Translations under genes and position numbers: made by a program
Notes under the pieces: model-generated
What the model saw: only the letters and a program-made list of their open reading frames with translations
Databases searched by the model: none
What the model was told of the DNA's origin: nothing
In this document: in pieces, positions 1-8,580 of the stretch
Numbering within the stretch: position 1 is the stretch's first letter
Layout: the number at the start of each line of letters is the position of its first letter
NCBI GenBank assembly: GCA_937902315.1
Contig: CALGUG010000056.1
Span: forward strand, 62,001 to 126,000
Direction of reading: 5' to 3'
DNA: 64,000 nucleotides
Origin: an uncultured Chloroflexales bacterium
Lineage (GTDB): Bacteria; Chloroflexota; Chloroflexia; Chloroflexales; Chloroflexaceae

Positions 1-995
1 ACGGAAACGCCATCGCTCGCAATCCGCGTGGTGTGGTAGCGGCCCTGTGCGATATTGCCGAAGAACGCATGAAAGAGTACGCCGCCCAACTTCCTGAAAC
101 ACCTAAACTGTATACCGACTACCGCGAGATGTGCCAAGATCCTGATATCGACGCCGTCTTCGTGGGTACGCCGAATCAATTGCACGTTCCCATCGCGCTC
201 GAAGCGGTGCGCAACGGCAAACACGTGCTCGTCACCAAACCGCTTGCTGACTCGGTCGAGGCTGCACGTACACTCGTCGCCGAACTAGAAAAAAGCAACG
301 TTGTTGGTATGATGTCGCTGGTCACTCGCTTCAGCGCCCATACTCAATATCTGCACGAGCAAGCTCTCGCTGGCATCTTTGGCGAGCTCTACTACGCTCG
401 AGGACGCAGCGTGCGCCGCAACGGCATTCCTAACTGGAACGCAGGCTTTGTGCGCAAGGGCGGCGGCGCCTTCCGCGATATGGGTGTGCACGCCCTCGAC
501 GCCTGTTGGTGGCTGATGGGTCGCCCCAAAGCAGTCAGCGCTTCGGGTGTTGCTGGAGCTAAGTTTGGTCCCTACGGACGCGGCTACTGGGGCAACAAAG
601 CACCTGCTCCCGAGATCGTGGCCCAATACGAGGCCGACGACTACGCGGGCGGTTTTATTCGCTTTGAGAACGGTGTCGGTTTGCAGATCGAAAGCTTCTG
701 GGCTTCCAACCAGCCCGAAGAGTTCCAGATCGAGCTGTTCGGCACCGAGGCTGGCGCTAAACTCGATCCGCCCACCATTTATCGCCACAACAACGGCGAA
801 CCCTACGATGTTCGCCACTACTTCAAACGTGATGAAAGTGCTTGGGATCGCCTCACCGAGCACTTCATCTCGTGTATTCTCGATGGCACCCCCTGCGACG
901 CACCGATCAGCGATGGTCTGCGCGTTCAGGAGATGATGGAAGCTCTGTTGCTCAGTGGCGAACAAGGCCGCGAAGTGCGCATCAACGAGCTCTAA
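1..995 (+). CDS. Gfo/Idh/MocA-family NAD(P)-dependent oxidoreductase, 5' truncated
   Basis: The reading frame is open from base 3 and enters with GNAIARNPRG followed by VVAALCDI, the beta2 end of a Rossmann fold. The start and the first GxGxxG turn therefore lie before the window, and the GTG at 33 is internal. The N-terminal NAD(P)-binding domain shows the EAVRNGKHVLVTKPLA segment, with the usual EKP/TKP active-site lysine region. The C-terminal alpha/beta domain contains GGGAFRDMGVHALDACWWL, matching the G-G-x-x-x-D-x-G-x-H signature of the family. Members oxidise or reduce sugars, inositols or related polyols in the cytoplasm; the substrate cannot be read from sequence. A hairpin terminator follows at once, so this is the last gene of its transcript. 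Confidence 0.9.
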   Translation, partial: GNAIARNPRGVVAALCDIAEERMKEYAAQLPETPKLYTDYREMCQDPDIDAVFVGTPNQLHVPIALEAVRNGKHVLVTKPLADSVEAARTLVAELEKSNVVGMMSLVTRFSAHTQYLHEQALAGIFGELYYARGRSVRRNGIPNWNAGFVRKGGGAFRDMGVHALDACWWLMGRPKAVSASGVAGAKFGPYGRGYWGNKAPAPEIVAQYEADDYAGGFIRFENGVGLQIESFWASNQPEEFQIELFGTEAGAKLDPPTIYRHNNGEPYDVRHYFKRDESAWDRLTEHFISCILDGTPCDAPISDGLRVQEMMEALLLSGEQGREVRINEL

Positions 996-1011
996 GCCTT
1001 AGCTAACATGG

Positions 1012-1060
1012 AAGATCTGCCTTATACGCTCGTTTATGTGTATGAGGCAGATCTTTCTTT
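1012..1060 (+). terminator. Rho-independent terminator of the oxidoreductase gene
   Basis: An 11-bp perfect stem (AAGATCTGCCT pairing with AGGCAGATCTT) closes a loop of about 22 nt and is followed by a T-rich tract, 17 nt after the stop codon. Confidence 0.8.
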
Positions 1061-1152
1061 CTACACAAAACGTAAGGAAAGCTCTCCCCGCGCAAGACGT
1101 CTCTCTATGGAGAGAACTGAACATTTCCAAAGTATATTTCTGAGACAGTGCT

Positions 1153-1182
1153 ATTTGTCCTTTCGACAAATTTGCATATAAT
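1153..1182 (+). promoter_or_regulatory. Sigma70-type promoter with overlapping inverted repeat
   Basis: TTGTCC (1155-1160) is separated by 16 bp from a perfect TATAAT (1177-1182). An inverted repeat with 7-bp arms ATTTGTC and GACAAAT (1153-1171) covers the -35 box and could be an operator. The predicted transcript would have a 5' leader of about 270 nt before the gene at 1458. Confidence 0.6.
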
Positions 1183-1233
1183 AGACAGACCATTTCTCAA
1201 AGCCAATAAATTGAATATCTGCCCATTGACACC

Positions 1234-1289
1234 GTTGCAGGACCTAGCATTCGGAAAAGAGCTAACCGAATCAGAAATTCCACTGCAAC
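1234..1289 (+). other. Two-tier stem in the leader of the Yip1-type gene
   Basis: An outer stem GTTGCAG/CTGCAAC (1234-1240, 1283-1289) encloses an inner stem ATTCGG/CCGAAT (1249-1254, 1266-1271). Another TGCAAC copy follows close by at about 1300 and could compete for the 5' arm. No T-run follows, so it is not a terminator. I do not recognise a riboswitch class. The rest of the 996-1457 gap holds only the terminator and promoter listed separately. Confidence 0.4.
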
Positions 1290-1457
1290 CTTCCGGAGTG
1301 CAACTACGTACTAAAGCTAATGAAAGGACCTGACGGAGGAACACGTGAGGTCAAAATGCTTAGTAGAGAGAGACACCCAACTGTCGCCTTTGTGCAACAC
1401 AAGACTGTACGTCACATTTGAGGGTACTAGTGTAGCCTAGCTTGTAAGGAGTAGCAC

Positions 1458-2027
1458 ATGGAAGTCCAAGGCGTCCGCATTAACGAGTTGGTCAGTCAGA
1501 GCATGGTTGTCATCACTAAGCCGAGCGTCGAAAGCTTCGAACGCTTCGAGAAGAGTGGTGGCAAGCGGGAAGCATTAGTCTACGTCCTGGTAGCAGCCGC
1601 CCTATCGGGTATCGTCAGCGCCATCTTCGGCCTTTTTGGCGGTATTTCCGGAATTCTATTGGGCCTTATCTCGGGCTTCGTCATTCCAGTAGTCGGTTTC
1701 TATGTGTTCGCTTACGTCCTCAATTTTATGGGCAAACAGAGGGGTGGCACGGGCACAGAAGACGAGGTCTTCTATACCTGCGCTCTCTATACTGCACCTC
1801 TTCAAGCTATCAACGGTATCGTCAGTGGCATCCCCTTCTTAGGCTTCTTACTCTCGCCAATATTGCTCATCATTGGCCTCTATCAGTGCTACTTAGGCTA
1901 CTTGGCCTCGCGCTCGAGCATGAACCTGCAACAGAACGATGCGATCATCTCGGTGGTCGTAGCGATCGTCGTTCAGTTCATCGTTACCCTTATTGTTGCA
2001 GGTGTCTTGGGCTTCATCGTCGCTTAG
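1458..2027 (+). CDS. Yip1-type polytopic membrane protein
   Basis: This is a 189-residue protein with a short soluble N-terminus and about five hydrophobic segments (roughly 40-75, 80-100, 110-150 and 165-188), rich in Gly, Ile and Val. The pattern fits the bacterial Yip1/DUF1282-like families, small inner-membrane proteins of unknown function. The start is supported by AAGGAG eight bases before the ATG. The gene stands alone between a leader with its own promoter and a terminator. Function is not known; the Yip1 label is based on hydropathy and general composition only. Confidence 0.7.
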   Translation: MEVQGVRINELVSQSMVVITKPSVESFERFEKSGGKREALVYVLVAAALSGIVSAIFGLFGGISGILLGLISGFVIPVVGFYVFAYVLNFMGKQRGGTGTEDEVFYTCALYTAPLQAINGIVSGIPFLGFLLSPILLIIGLYQCYLGYLASRSSMNLQQNDAIISVVVAIVVQFIVTLIVAGVLGFIVA

Positions 2028-2051
2028 TTAAACAAGTAAAAGCGAAACTCG

Positions 2052-2085
2052 AAGGGAGTGGCATTTTATGCCGCTCCCTTTTGTG
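2052..2085 (+). terminator. Terminator of the Yip1-type gene
   Basis: The stem AAGGGAGTGGCAT pairs with ATGCCGCTCCCTT (one G-T pair) across a 3-nt loop and runs into TTTT. It lies 25 nt after the stop at 2027 and before the convergent ligase gene. Confidence 0.8.
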
Positions 2086-2127
2086 TTTGATGCACCACAG
2101 CCCTTCCTCTGCTAAGCCAGGCGATCT

Positions 2128-3636
2128 CTACTTGCGGGTATAACGATGCTTCACCCCAATCGGGAAATACTCTGGATCACCTGTAGGCCGCAGGCTTAGG
2201 CGCGGTCTACGATACTCTGGCGGCACATAGTTGGCGAATTCGCTATTGAGTCGCAAAAGTTGCGTCACGATCGAATCGCCGATCGTCTCTGCGAGCGCTT
2301 CGTTAGCTTCGACATCTGGCGCTAGCTCAACCGCGATATGCAAAAAGCGATTCCGATCGGCGTCCTCGCGCGCTTCGAGCACAAACTTGCCCGTCACAAA
2401 GGCGCTGACGTTCGGCTGTTCGAGCCCAACCGTCACATTCTCGGGGTAGATATTGGCCCCAAAGTAGGAAACCGTGAAATCCGAGCGGCCGAAGACATAG
2501 ACGAAAGGCAAGGGCCGCATACCACGCTCGCCATACTGGCGCAGCTCGCTGAGTGGATCAAAGCCCCACTCGGCCAGAAAAGCCAGCATCGTCTCGTAGG
2601 GCACGATCCCGCCCGTATCGAGGATGTTGTAGCGCAAGAGCGGCACCCCGTTATCTCCCGAGAAGATCAACGAGCGTCCGTCGCTCTCGAAAAAGCGGCT
2701 GTAGGGATCGTACTGGGTCAAGGTGGGCAGGCGCGACTCGCCGAACAGCGCTCGTGCGGCCTCTGGTTTGCCCGCCAGAAAGCGCCGAATGCAGATCGAC
2801 AGAGGCGTCTCGTTGGCGAGCACGCCCGCATCAGCCGTGCCGTAGAGCGAAGCCGAGTCGTAACAGGGGTTCTCGGAGCCCATGCGCTCGCCCACAAGCG
2901 TGCGCCACTCTTCGCTAAAGACCTCGCCAGCCATCACCAGCTTGATCTTATAGTCGCGCCAAGCGATGCCGCGCTTTAGGCCGCCGTCGATAACATCTTT
3001 GAGAAAGGGAGGGTAACCGAGCAGCACCACTTGCTCGAACGCGCCCCCAAGCTCTTGCACAACGCGATAGATCTCCTCTCGGTTGTTGCCAGGCGTAATC
3101 ACGGTGATCGGATAGCCTTTGCTGGCCAGATGGCGACAACAACTGGCCGTGTACATGCCGCCGACCCAAGTGCCCAAGCTGAAGCAGACCACGGCGAGCG
3201 TTCGGCGCCTATCGGCCTGAAAGCTATCGTGGAAGATCTGCTCGAAGCGGCGGGCGATCTGCAACTCGTCGCTGAAAAAGCGCGGCCAGAAGGTGGGCTT
3301 GCCGGTCGATCCAGATGAAGCGGCCAGCATATCGCAGCTCTCTAAGCGGCCATCGCGACAACGCTCAGCCAGCGCATAAGGCAGGATATAGTCTTTCTTG
3401 GAGGTTTGGGGCAGGTTCTGAAAATCTTCAAAGGAGCGGATCTGATCGGCAGCTACACCATGTTCGGCGAGGAAGGCCCGATAGGCGGGAACCGTTTCGA
3501 CAACCGAGCGGAAGAGCTCGAGGGCGGCCTGCTCGGGGCTTGTGTCGCCATGCTGATGGAGAACTGCGTCCAATGGTGTGGCAAGGAAGGTCTGAAGGGC
3601 GGTCAAGGCTCGTGGGCTTTGCAGTTCCAACACCAC
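2128..3636 (-). CDS. PaaK/CapK-like AMP-dependent ligase (phenylacetate-CoA ligase family)
   Basis: This 502-residue protein belongs to the adenylate-forming superfamily. The P-loop-like motif SSGSTGKPT lies near residue 107. A YGTADAG segment near 260 matches the A5 region, and the later DTGG near 335 matches the aspartate that binds ribose. The C-terminal FGANIYPENV resembles the G-x-N-x-x-P-x-x-[IV] segment typical of PaaK-type enzymes. These enzymes activate a carboxylic acid with ATP, usually to a CoA thioester. The true acid is unknown, and CapK-like members act in polysaccharide or lipid assembly. It is longer than classic PaaK (about 430). It is monocistronic and convergent with the gene at 1458. 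Confidence 0.8.
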   Translation of the reverse strand: MVLELQSPRALTALQTFLATPLDAVLHQHGDTSPEQAALELFRSVVETVPAYRAFLAEHGVAADQIRSFEDFQNLPQTSKKDYILPYALAERCRDGRLESCDMLAASSGSTGKPTFWPRFFSDELQIARRFEQIFHDSFQADRRRTLAVVCFSLGTWVGGMYTASCCRHLASKGYPITVITPGNNREEIYRVVQELGGAFEQVVLLGYPPFLKDVIDGGLKRGIAWRDYKIKLVMAGEVFSEEWRTLVGERMGSENPCYDSASLYGTADAGVLANETPLSICIRRFLAGKPEAARALFGESRLPTLTQYDPYSRFFESDGRSLIFSGDNGVPLLRYNILDTGGIVPYETMLAFLAEWGFDPLSELRQYGERGMRPLPFVYVFGRSDFTVSYFGANIYPENVTVGLEQPNVSAFVTGKFVLEAREDADRNRFLHIAVELAPDVEANEALAETIGDSIVTQLLRLNSEFANYVPPEYRRPRLSLRPTGDPEYFPIGVKHRYTRK

Positions 3637-3814
3637 TTTTCTCCTTAACTTGAAGAAAGCAGCCTAACGGTTGCAATCTTCCATAGCGCGCTGTTTGAAA
3701 CCTCTTTAACGATCCTTGGGCTAATCGCCCCTCATTATACGATTTTCGCCCCGCTCTGGCGACACGTTTTCTTTCGCACCACTCTCTTTATTTTGGCAAA
3801 GAGGCGTCTAGCCC

Positions 3815-3872
3815 CCATTCGGTCCTAAGCGCGTCCGCCTACGGCTATCAACATCCCGCCCAACAAATGAGG
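3815..3872 (+). repeat. Dispersed intergenic repeat, family A copy 1
   Basis: It contains the family core GCGTCCGCCTACGGCTAT followed by CAACATCCCGCCCAACAAA, preceded by CCATTCGGTCCTAAGC. It is one of 16 copies in the window. The rest of the 3637-4048 gap shows no gene. Confidence 0.85.
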
Positions 3873-4048
3873 TCCGTTCCTGCTGCGCATCGCTGCGCTT
3901 CGACGCGCCCGCAAAGCACAGCGCTGAAGCTCAAAGAGGCGCTCTATGGCTTTAGGCTGCTTCAAGCGCGCGGCCTAAGTCGTGGTATAGTGATCCGATC
4001 AATCAAGCAGCTTTCGCGCGTATAGTCGCCATCTTATAGGAGAACTCT

Positions 4049-5341
4049 ATGACGACCGGACTCGCTATTCCCGAATCGATGCAGCAGTTGATCGATCAGG
4101 TCGCGGCCCAACTGAGCGCACGGCCCAAACTGGCCCAGCTCTTCCGCAACTGCTTCCCCAACACCTGGACGACCACCATGCGCCCGCACCCCGATGGCAG
4201 CACCTTTGTGATCACCGGCGATATCCCGGCCATGTGGTTGCGCGATTCGGCGGCCCAAGTGCGCCCCTATCTGATTCTGGCCGAGCGCGACCCCTTCGTC
4301 GCCGACCAGATCGCGGGGGTTGTGAAGCGCCAACTGGGCTACATTGTGCAAGATCCCTATGCCAATGCCTTCAACGAAGAGCCGAACGGCAAAGGCCACC
4401 AGAGCGATCAAACCGATATGAAGCCCATCATCTGGGAGCGCAAATACGAGATCGACTCGCTCTGCTACCCGCTGCAGCTAAGCTATCTGCTCTGGAAGGC
4501 GACGGGCCGCAGCGATCACTTCGACGCCACCTTCCGCCAAGCCGCCAAAGAGATCCTAACGCTTTGGAAGCGGGAACAAGACCACGAGGCCAACTCGAGC
4601 TATCGCTTCCAGCGCAGCAACTGCCCGCCCACCGACACGCTGCCTAACGAGGGCAAAGGCTCGCCCGTGGCGCCGACCGGCATGACCTGGTCGGGCTTTC
4701 GGCCCAGCGACGACGCCTGTACCTATGGCTATCTGGTGCCAGCCAATATGTTCGCGGTGGTGGTATTAGGCTATCTCGCCGAGATCGCTGAGCAGGTGCT
4801 CAATGATGCGGCGCTGGCCCAAGAGGCCACAGCGCTGGCCAGCGAGATCGATGCGGGCATTCGCCAGCACGCCATCGTCGAACACCCACGCTTCGGCAAG
4901 GTCTACGCCTACGAAGTCGACGGTCTGGGCAACAGCAACTTTATGGACGACGCCAACGTGCCCAGCCTGCTCTCGGCGCCCTACTTAGGCTACTGCGCCA
5001 ACAACGACCCGATCTATCTGCAGACCCGCCAACTGCTGCTCAGCCCCGAGAATCCCTACTTCTACTCGGGCAAGGTCGCCTCGGGCATCGGCAGCCCACA
5101 CACCCCGCCGCACTACATCTGGCATATCGCGCTCTCGATGCAGGGCCTCACCGCCAACGACCCCGCCGAAGTCGAGCGCATCCTCGACCTGATCGAGGCC
5201 ACCGACGCCGACACGGGCTACATGCACGAAGGCTTCCACGTCGATAATCCGGCCGAATTCACCCGTCCGTGGTTCGCTTGGTCGAATTCGCTGATGAGCG
5301 AGTTGGTCTTGAAGTATTGCGGCTACGAGGTCAAGCGTTAG
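4049..5341 (+). CDS. GH125 exo-alpha-mannosidase
   Basis: This 430-residue protein is close to the usual size of glycoside hydrolase family 125 (DUF1237). The family consists of metal-independent inverting enzymes that remove alpha-1,6-linked mannose from glycans. Family hallmarks are visible: DIPAMWLRDSAAQVRPYL near 55-72, RPSDDA with D221/D222 at the place of the general acid described in clostridial GH125 (Asp220), and MHEGF with E394 at the place of the general base (Glu393). No signal peptide is seen, so action is probably cytoplasmic on imported glycans. The start ATG follows AGGAG at a good distance. It is flanked by repeats and has no operon partners. Confidence 0.92.
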   Translation: MTTGLAIPESMQQLIDQVAAQLSARPKLAQLFRNCFPNTWTTTMRPHPDGSTFVITGDIPAMWLRDSAAQVRPYLILAERDPFVADQIAGVVKRQLGYIVQDPYANAFNEEPNGKGHQSDQTDMKPIIWERKYEIDSLCYPLQLSYLLWKATGRSDHFDATFRQAAKEILTLWKREQDHEANSSYRFQRSNCPPTDTLPNEGKGSPVAPTGMTWSGFRPSDDACTYGYLVPANMFAVVVLGYLAEIAEQVLNDAALAQEATALASEIDAGIRQHAIVEHPRFGKVYAYEVDGLGNSNFMDDANVPSLLSAPYLGYCANNDPIYLQTRQLLLSPENPYFYSGKVASGIGSPHTPPHYIWHIALSMQGLTANDPAEVERILDLIEATDADTGYMHEGFHVDNPAEFTRPWFAWSNSLMSELVLKYCGYEVKR

Positions 5342-5386
5342 GCGCTCGACTCGCAGCCGAAGATCGAGCAATGATAGTACATCCGC

Positions 5387-5490
5387 TTGATTAGGTTCTA
5401 TTTGGCCTTCGCCAGAGTGGAACTTGACTAGTTCTGTTGTGTGCACTTTCGCGCTGTCGCGCGAAAGTGCACACGACTCTTTCCTCGTTC
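5387..5490 (+). repeat. Family B repeat with 16-bp perfect hairpin
   Basis: It has the family body TTTGGCCTTCGCCAGAGTGG, then a perfect stem GTGTGCACTTTCGCGC (5439-5454) pairing with 5459-5474 across the loop TGTC. The left flank CATCCGCTTGATTAGG resembles other family B left ends. No clear right terminal repeat is seen. Confidence 0.8.
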
Positions 5491-5542
5491 CTGCCTGTCC
5501 CTACATTCCAGAGGAGCGAGTCTTTCAAGCGATTCGGCATGG

Positions 5543-5652
5543 CCTGCTTGGTGCGTGCACCAAGCAGGTCGCTGCGCAAGCAGCGAGGCGACATGCCGGA
5601 TGGGAGGAAAGGTATCTGATAGCCGGAGGCGGACGCGCTAGAAGCCGAATGG
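5543..5652 (-). repeat. Family A repeat copy 2 with an extra hairpin
   Basis: The family core is in reverse orientation (5601-5652). It is preceded by a hairpin CCTGCTTGGTGC/GCACCAAGCAGG at 5543-5568. The same hairpin type recurs beside copy 4 at 14101-14126. The 5342-5789 gap is otherwise empty. Confidence 0.8.
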
Positions 5653-5789
5653 AGGCTAGAAGCCCATCCGCCAAAAAGCAAAACGAACAGATGGTTTGTT
5701 CCTGCCAGATCGTGCGGATTGTCCGTTCTCAAGCAGTGAGGGTCGGCCTACAATGGGGCTCTCAAGCATAGCTATCGGAGGTACGCAGC

Positions 5790-6722
5790 ATGAAGAGCTA
5801 CCAATACTATGTGGTCGACGTGTTTACAAAGCAGCGTTTCGGCGGCAATCCGCTGGCGGTGATCAGCGATGCGCGCGGCCTAAGCGACCGACAGATGCAA
5901 CAGATCGCGATCGAGTTTAACTTCTCTGAGACCAGTTTTGTGCTGCCGCCCAACGACCCGACCCACAGCGCCCGAGTGCGCATCTTTACGACCAACAACG
6001 AGGTCGGCTTCGCGGGGCACCCCAATGTGGGTACGGCCTTTGTGTTAGGCCAAGAGAGTAGCCTGTTTGGTAAACCGATCGGCGATCGCTTGATCTTTGA
6101 AGAGCTGGCGGGACTGGTGGAGGTCAAACTCGATCGGCGAGCGGGCAAGCTCGAACGAAGCACGATCAGCGCGCCGCGCAGCCTCTATTTCGGGCCAGAG
6201 CCGGAACTAGAGCAGATCGCGGCCTGCGTTTCGCTGCCGCCCCAAGCCATCATCAGCAGCGCCCATCCGCCGGTGAGCGCCTCGGTTGGGCTACCCTTTG
6301 TGATCGCCCAAGTCGCGGATCGCTCTGCCTTGGGCCAAGCCAAAGCCAACCCCGCCCAATTCAGCGAGGCCGATCGGCGCTTCGGCTGGGACGATCAGCC
6401 CATCGCGATCTTTTTGTATTGCAGCAAACCCGATCAGCCCGAACAGATCAGCGCCCGCATGTTTGCCTTTGGGCCACCCAACTCTGTCTTCGAAGATCCG
6501 GCCACCGGCAGCGCTTCGGCTGCCTTGACGGCCTTGCGCGCCAGTCTGCTGCCCGAGGCTGAGGCCGAGTTTCGGGTCACAATCGAGCAGGGCGTCGATA
6601 TGGGGCGACCCAGTTTGATCGAAGTCATGGCCTTCAAGGAGGCGGGCGAGGTCAAGCGGGTTGAGGTCAGTGGGACAAGCGTGTTGGTGATGCGCGGCGA
6701 GTTGCTGGTCGACGAAGAATAA
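5790..6722 (+). CDS. PhzF-family isomerase/epimerase-like protein
   Basis: This 310-residue protein has the PhzF fold signatures. NFSETSFV carries the conserved catalytic glutamate (E47), FAGHPNVGTAFVL follows, and the C-terminal half contains EDPATGSAS. PhzF itself isomerises trans-2,3-dihydro-3-hydroxyanthranilate in phenazine synthesis. Most chromosomal homologues outside phenazine clusters have unknown substrates, and no other phz gene is nearby, so a phenazine role is not implied. The start codon and the motif spacing agree with a full-length protein of typical family size. Confidence 0.88.
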   Translation: MKSYQYYVVDVFTKQRFGGNPLAVISDARGLSDRQMQQIAIEFNFSETSFVLPPNDPTHSARVRIFTTNNEVGFAGHPNVGTAFVLGQESSLFGKPIGDRLIFEELAGLVEVKLDRRAGKLERSTISAPRSLYFGPEPELEQIAACVSLPPQAIISSAHPPVSASVGLPFVIAQVADRSALGQAKANPAQFSEADRRFGWDDQPIAIFLYCSKPDQPEQISARMFAFGPPNSVFEDPATGSASAALTALRASLLPEAEAEFRVTIEQGVDMGRPSLIEVMAFKEAGEVKRVEVSGTSVLVMRGELLVDEE

Positions 6723-6729
6723 AAAGATC

Positions 6730-6755
6730 AGGAGCATGGCAAACACCATGCTCCT
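6730..6755 (-). terminator. Terminator between convergent genes
   Basis: A 10-bp stem AGGAGCATGG/CCATGCTCCT. On the minus strand it is followed by GATCTTTTT, so it best serves the LLM oxidoreductase gene. On the plus strand no T-run follows. Confidence 0.7.
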
Positions 6756-6773
6756 CATTGCCATCAAACGGTA

Positions 6774-7748
6774 TTAGCTCTTCAGCAGCGGCACAACCTC
6801 TTCAGCGAACTGATAGAGCGGCTCTTGGTTGTAGGCGATGCGCGGGAAGTAGCTGATTAGATAGTTGATGCCCGCATCGACCAGGCCCTGCATATGCTCG
6901 GCGACCTGCTGGCTGGTGCCGACCACCATCTGCTTGGTCAGCTCTTCGTAACTCCAGCCGTAGGTTTCGCGCAGCTTGGCCGTGGCCTGCACCGGATCCT
7001 CGCCGTTCTTCAGCAAGATCACATTGACATTACTCGAGCGGATGATCTCGTTGTAGTCGCGGCCGATCTTCTCGCAGTGCTGGCGCAACACATCGAGCTT
7101 GTGCTTGACCTGCTCGGGCTTGCCGCCGAAGTTGCTGGCGTCGCCGTATTTGGCGACCAAACGCAAGGTCACCTGCTCGCCGCCGCCCGCGATCCAGAAG
7201 GAGACGTGAGGTTTGCGCACGCCCTTCGGCTCGTTGATCGGCTCCTTGATGTGGTAATACTGACCCTCGAAGGTCGGGCGGTCTTCGGTCCACATTTTGT
7301 AAAGGATCTCGCAGCCCTCGCGGAAGGCCCGCATACGCTCGGAGGTTTCGGGGAAGCCGTAGCCGTAGGCGCGCCATTCGTGCTCGTACCAGCCCGCGCC
7401 ATAGCCGCAATACAGGCGCCCGTGGCTGAGCACGTCGATGGTCGAGGCGATCTTGGCCAGCAGGGCCGGGTTGCGATAGCCATTGCAGGTACACATCTGG
7501 CCGATGTTGACGCGCTGGGTGTCGCGCGCGAGCGCCGCTGTGATCGTCCAGCATTCAAACACCGCCTCTTGAATCGGCTGAGGCACGGTATGGAAGTGGT
7601 CGTAGACCCAAATCGAATCGTACACATCGAGTGTATCGACCACTTTGGCGACTCGCGTCATAGCTTCATATTTTTCGATCGGATCGGCGATCTCGATCAG
7701 GTCGGTACGCCAACCCTGGGGAACAAACGCACCAAATCGAAGAGTCAT
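6774..7748 (-). CDS. LLM-class (F420-dependent type) oxidoreductase
   Basis: The frame is open much further upstream, but the start is set at the ATG at 7748. AAGGAG lies seven bases before it, and MTLRFGAFVPQG is the usual family N-terminus, giving 324 residues. The luciferase-like TIM barrel shows WVYDHFH near 46, GRLYCGYGAGWYEHEWRAYG near 125-145 and IAGGGEQ near 195, typical of the F420-dependent clade. Members transfer hydride between coenzyme F420 (sometimes FMN) and varied substrates in the cytoplasm. The substrate is unknown. The gene is monocistronic. Confidence 0.88.
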   Translation of the reverse strand: MTLRFGAFVPQGWRTDLIEIADPIEKYEAMTRVAKVVDTLDVYDSIWVYDHFHTVPQPIQEAVFECWTITAALARDTQRVNIGQMCTCNGYRNPALLAKIASTIDVLSHGRLYCGYGAGWYEHEWRAYGYGFPETSERMRAFREGCEILYKMWTEDRPTFEGQYYHIKEPINEPKGVRKPHVSFWIAGGGEQVTLRLVAKYGDASNFGGKPEQVKHKLDVLRQHCEKIGRDYNEIIRSSNVNVILLKNGEDPVQATAKLRETYGWSYEELTKQMVVGTSQQVAEHMQGLVDAGINYLISYFPRIAYNQEPLYQFAEEVVPLLKS

Positions 7749-7971
7749 TCTTCTGCTCCTTATCGCCCCAAAGGGCACTAGACCGAATTCCATCGTTGGT
7801 CGGGTAGAGCGATGGTTTTGCGTAACAAGCGAGAAAGGCGCTAGGGAAAGCTTTCCTAACACAGTGATAGTAGAGTGGGGTTGTTGAAAACCGCACAATA
7901 GTATAGCATAGGGATCAGCTTTGTTATCTACAATAATAGCGATCATGCGACAATTGATAGTATAGCTAGGG

Positions 7972-7991
7972 CTGCCAGCGAAGGCTGGCAG
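7972..7991. other. Short GNRA-loop hairpin in the 7749-8231 gap
   Basis: A perfect 8-bp stem CTGCCAGC/GCTGGCAG closes the tetraloop GAAG. No T-run follows on either strand. No gene is evident between 7749 and 8231; the sequence is AT-rich with scattered TATAAT-like hexamers (for example 8055-8060) lacking good -35 partners. Confidence 0.35.
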
Positions 7992-8193
7992 AAAATTGTT
8001 TGCATATCTGAGCAAAAATTTATTAGAAGCGTGCCTGCTCACTAGCAAATTCGCTATAATTGGAAACAGAGCTACTTTTTTCAAAAAATCTGTTTGTAAA
8101 GTGCTAGTTCTTGCAATAATGGTAGTTCTTGAGCTTATCAGGTAGGGAGGTCTAAACTGGGTTTAATGCGACCTTTTATAGTAGAGGAGCGCG

Positions 8194-8231
8194 ATAATCT
8201 CATATTTTGTTGATTTGAGAGACGAGATTAT
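8194..8231. promoter_or_regulatory. Inverted repeat abutting the S1 promoter
   Basis: The arms ATAATCTC (8194-8201) and GAGATTAT (8224-8231) are 22 bp apart, and the second arm ends exactly at the -35 hexamer of the S1 promoter. It could be an operator or an upstream element. Confidence 0.4.
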
Positions 8232-8260
8232 TTGACAGTAGCATGTCTGTAGGGTATAAT
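8232..8260 (+). promoter_or_regulatory. Perfect consensus sigma70 promoter of the S1 gene
   Basis: TTGACA (8232-8237), a 17-bp spacer and TATAAT (8255-8260): both hexamers and the spacing match the consensus exactly. Predicted transcription starts near 8267. Confidence 0.85.
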
Positions 8261-8266
8261 AGCCGA

Positions 8267-8580
8267 CGTTGTAAAACATATTTTTGACATCCGCCATTGG
8301 CTCTCATCTCCTGTTAACCTCGACGTATTCCAGCCGAGATCATAGTAGAGGTGCTAGCCGCTAGGTGCGGAGCCTTCGCAGGCACCGGCACGAAGGGTAA
8401 CGTACAAACAACTACGCAACCCTATCACAGCCAAACACGATCGCACAATGCAGTATTTGCATATGCGCCGCCTACTGCGAAGGCGGTGCATTTATTTTTA
8501 GGCAGTTTGGTTGAGAAAGCCAGCAGATGGATTCTCTGTCGGATGTCCCCAATGGTACTCGTGTTTAGGAGGCTAGCAGA
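8267..8580 (+). promoter_or_regulatory. Long 5' leader of the S1 gene
   Basis: About 314 nt separate the predicted start from the ATG. AGGAGG-like TAGGAGGC lies just before the start codon. S1 mRNA leaders are known sites of autoregulation in other bacteria, so the length suggests translational control. I did not identify a known motif in it. Confidence 0.45.

Noticed and set aside
999..1344. Small open frames in the first long gap
   Set aside because: They overlap the terminator, promoter and structured leader, have no ribosome sites and resemble no protein.
980..1490. Shared residues VRINEL at the end of the oxidoreductase and the start of the Yip1-type protein
   Set aside because: The match is six residues with differing codons; no longer duplication surrounds it, so chance is the better explanation.
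5424..5771. Open frames running through repeat copies, with peptides such as RVRLRLPT or VGGRARSRM
   Set aside because: The same peptides recur wherever family A occurs because the repeat has open frames; the copies are intergenic and not genes.
5790..6722. Phenazine biosynthesis locus
   Set aside because: Only a PhzF homologue is present; no phzA, B, C, D, E or G genes are nearby.
7749..8084. N-terminal extension of the LLM oxidoreductase
   Set aside because: The open frame continues, but the sequence is unlike the family, and AAGGAG plus MTLRFGAF mark the real start at 7748.
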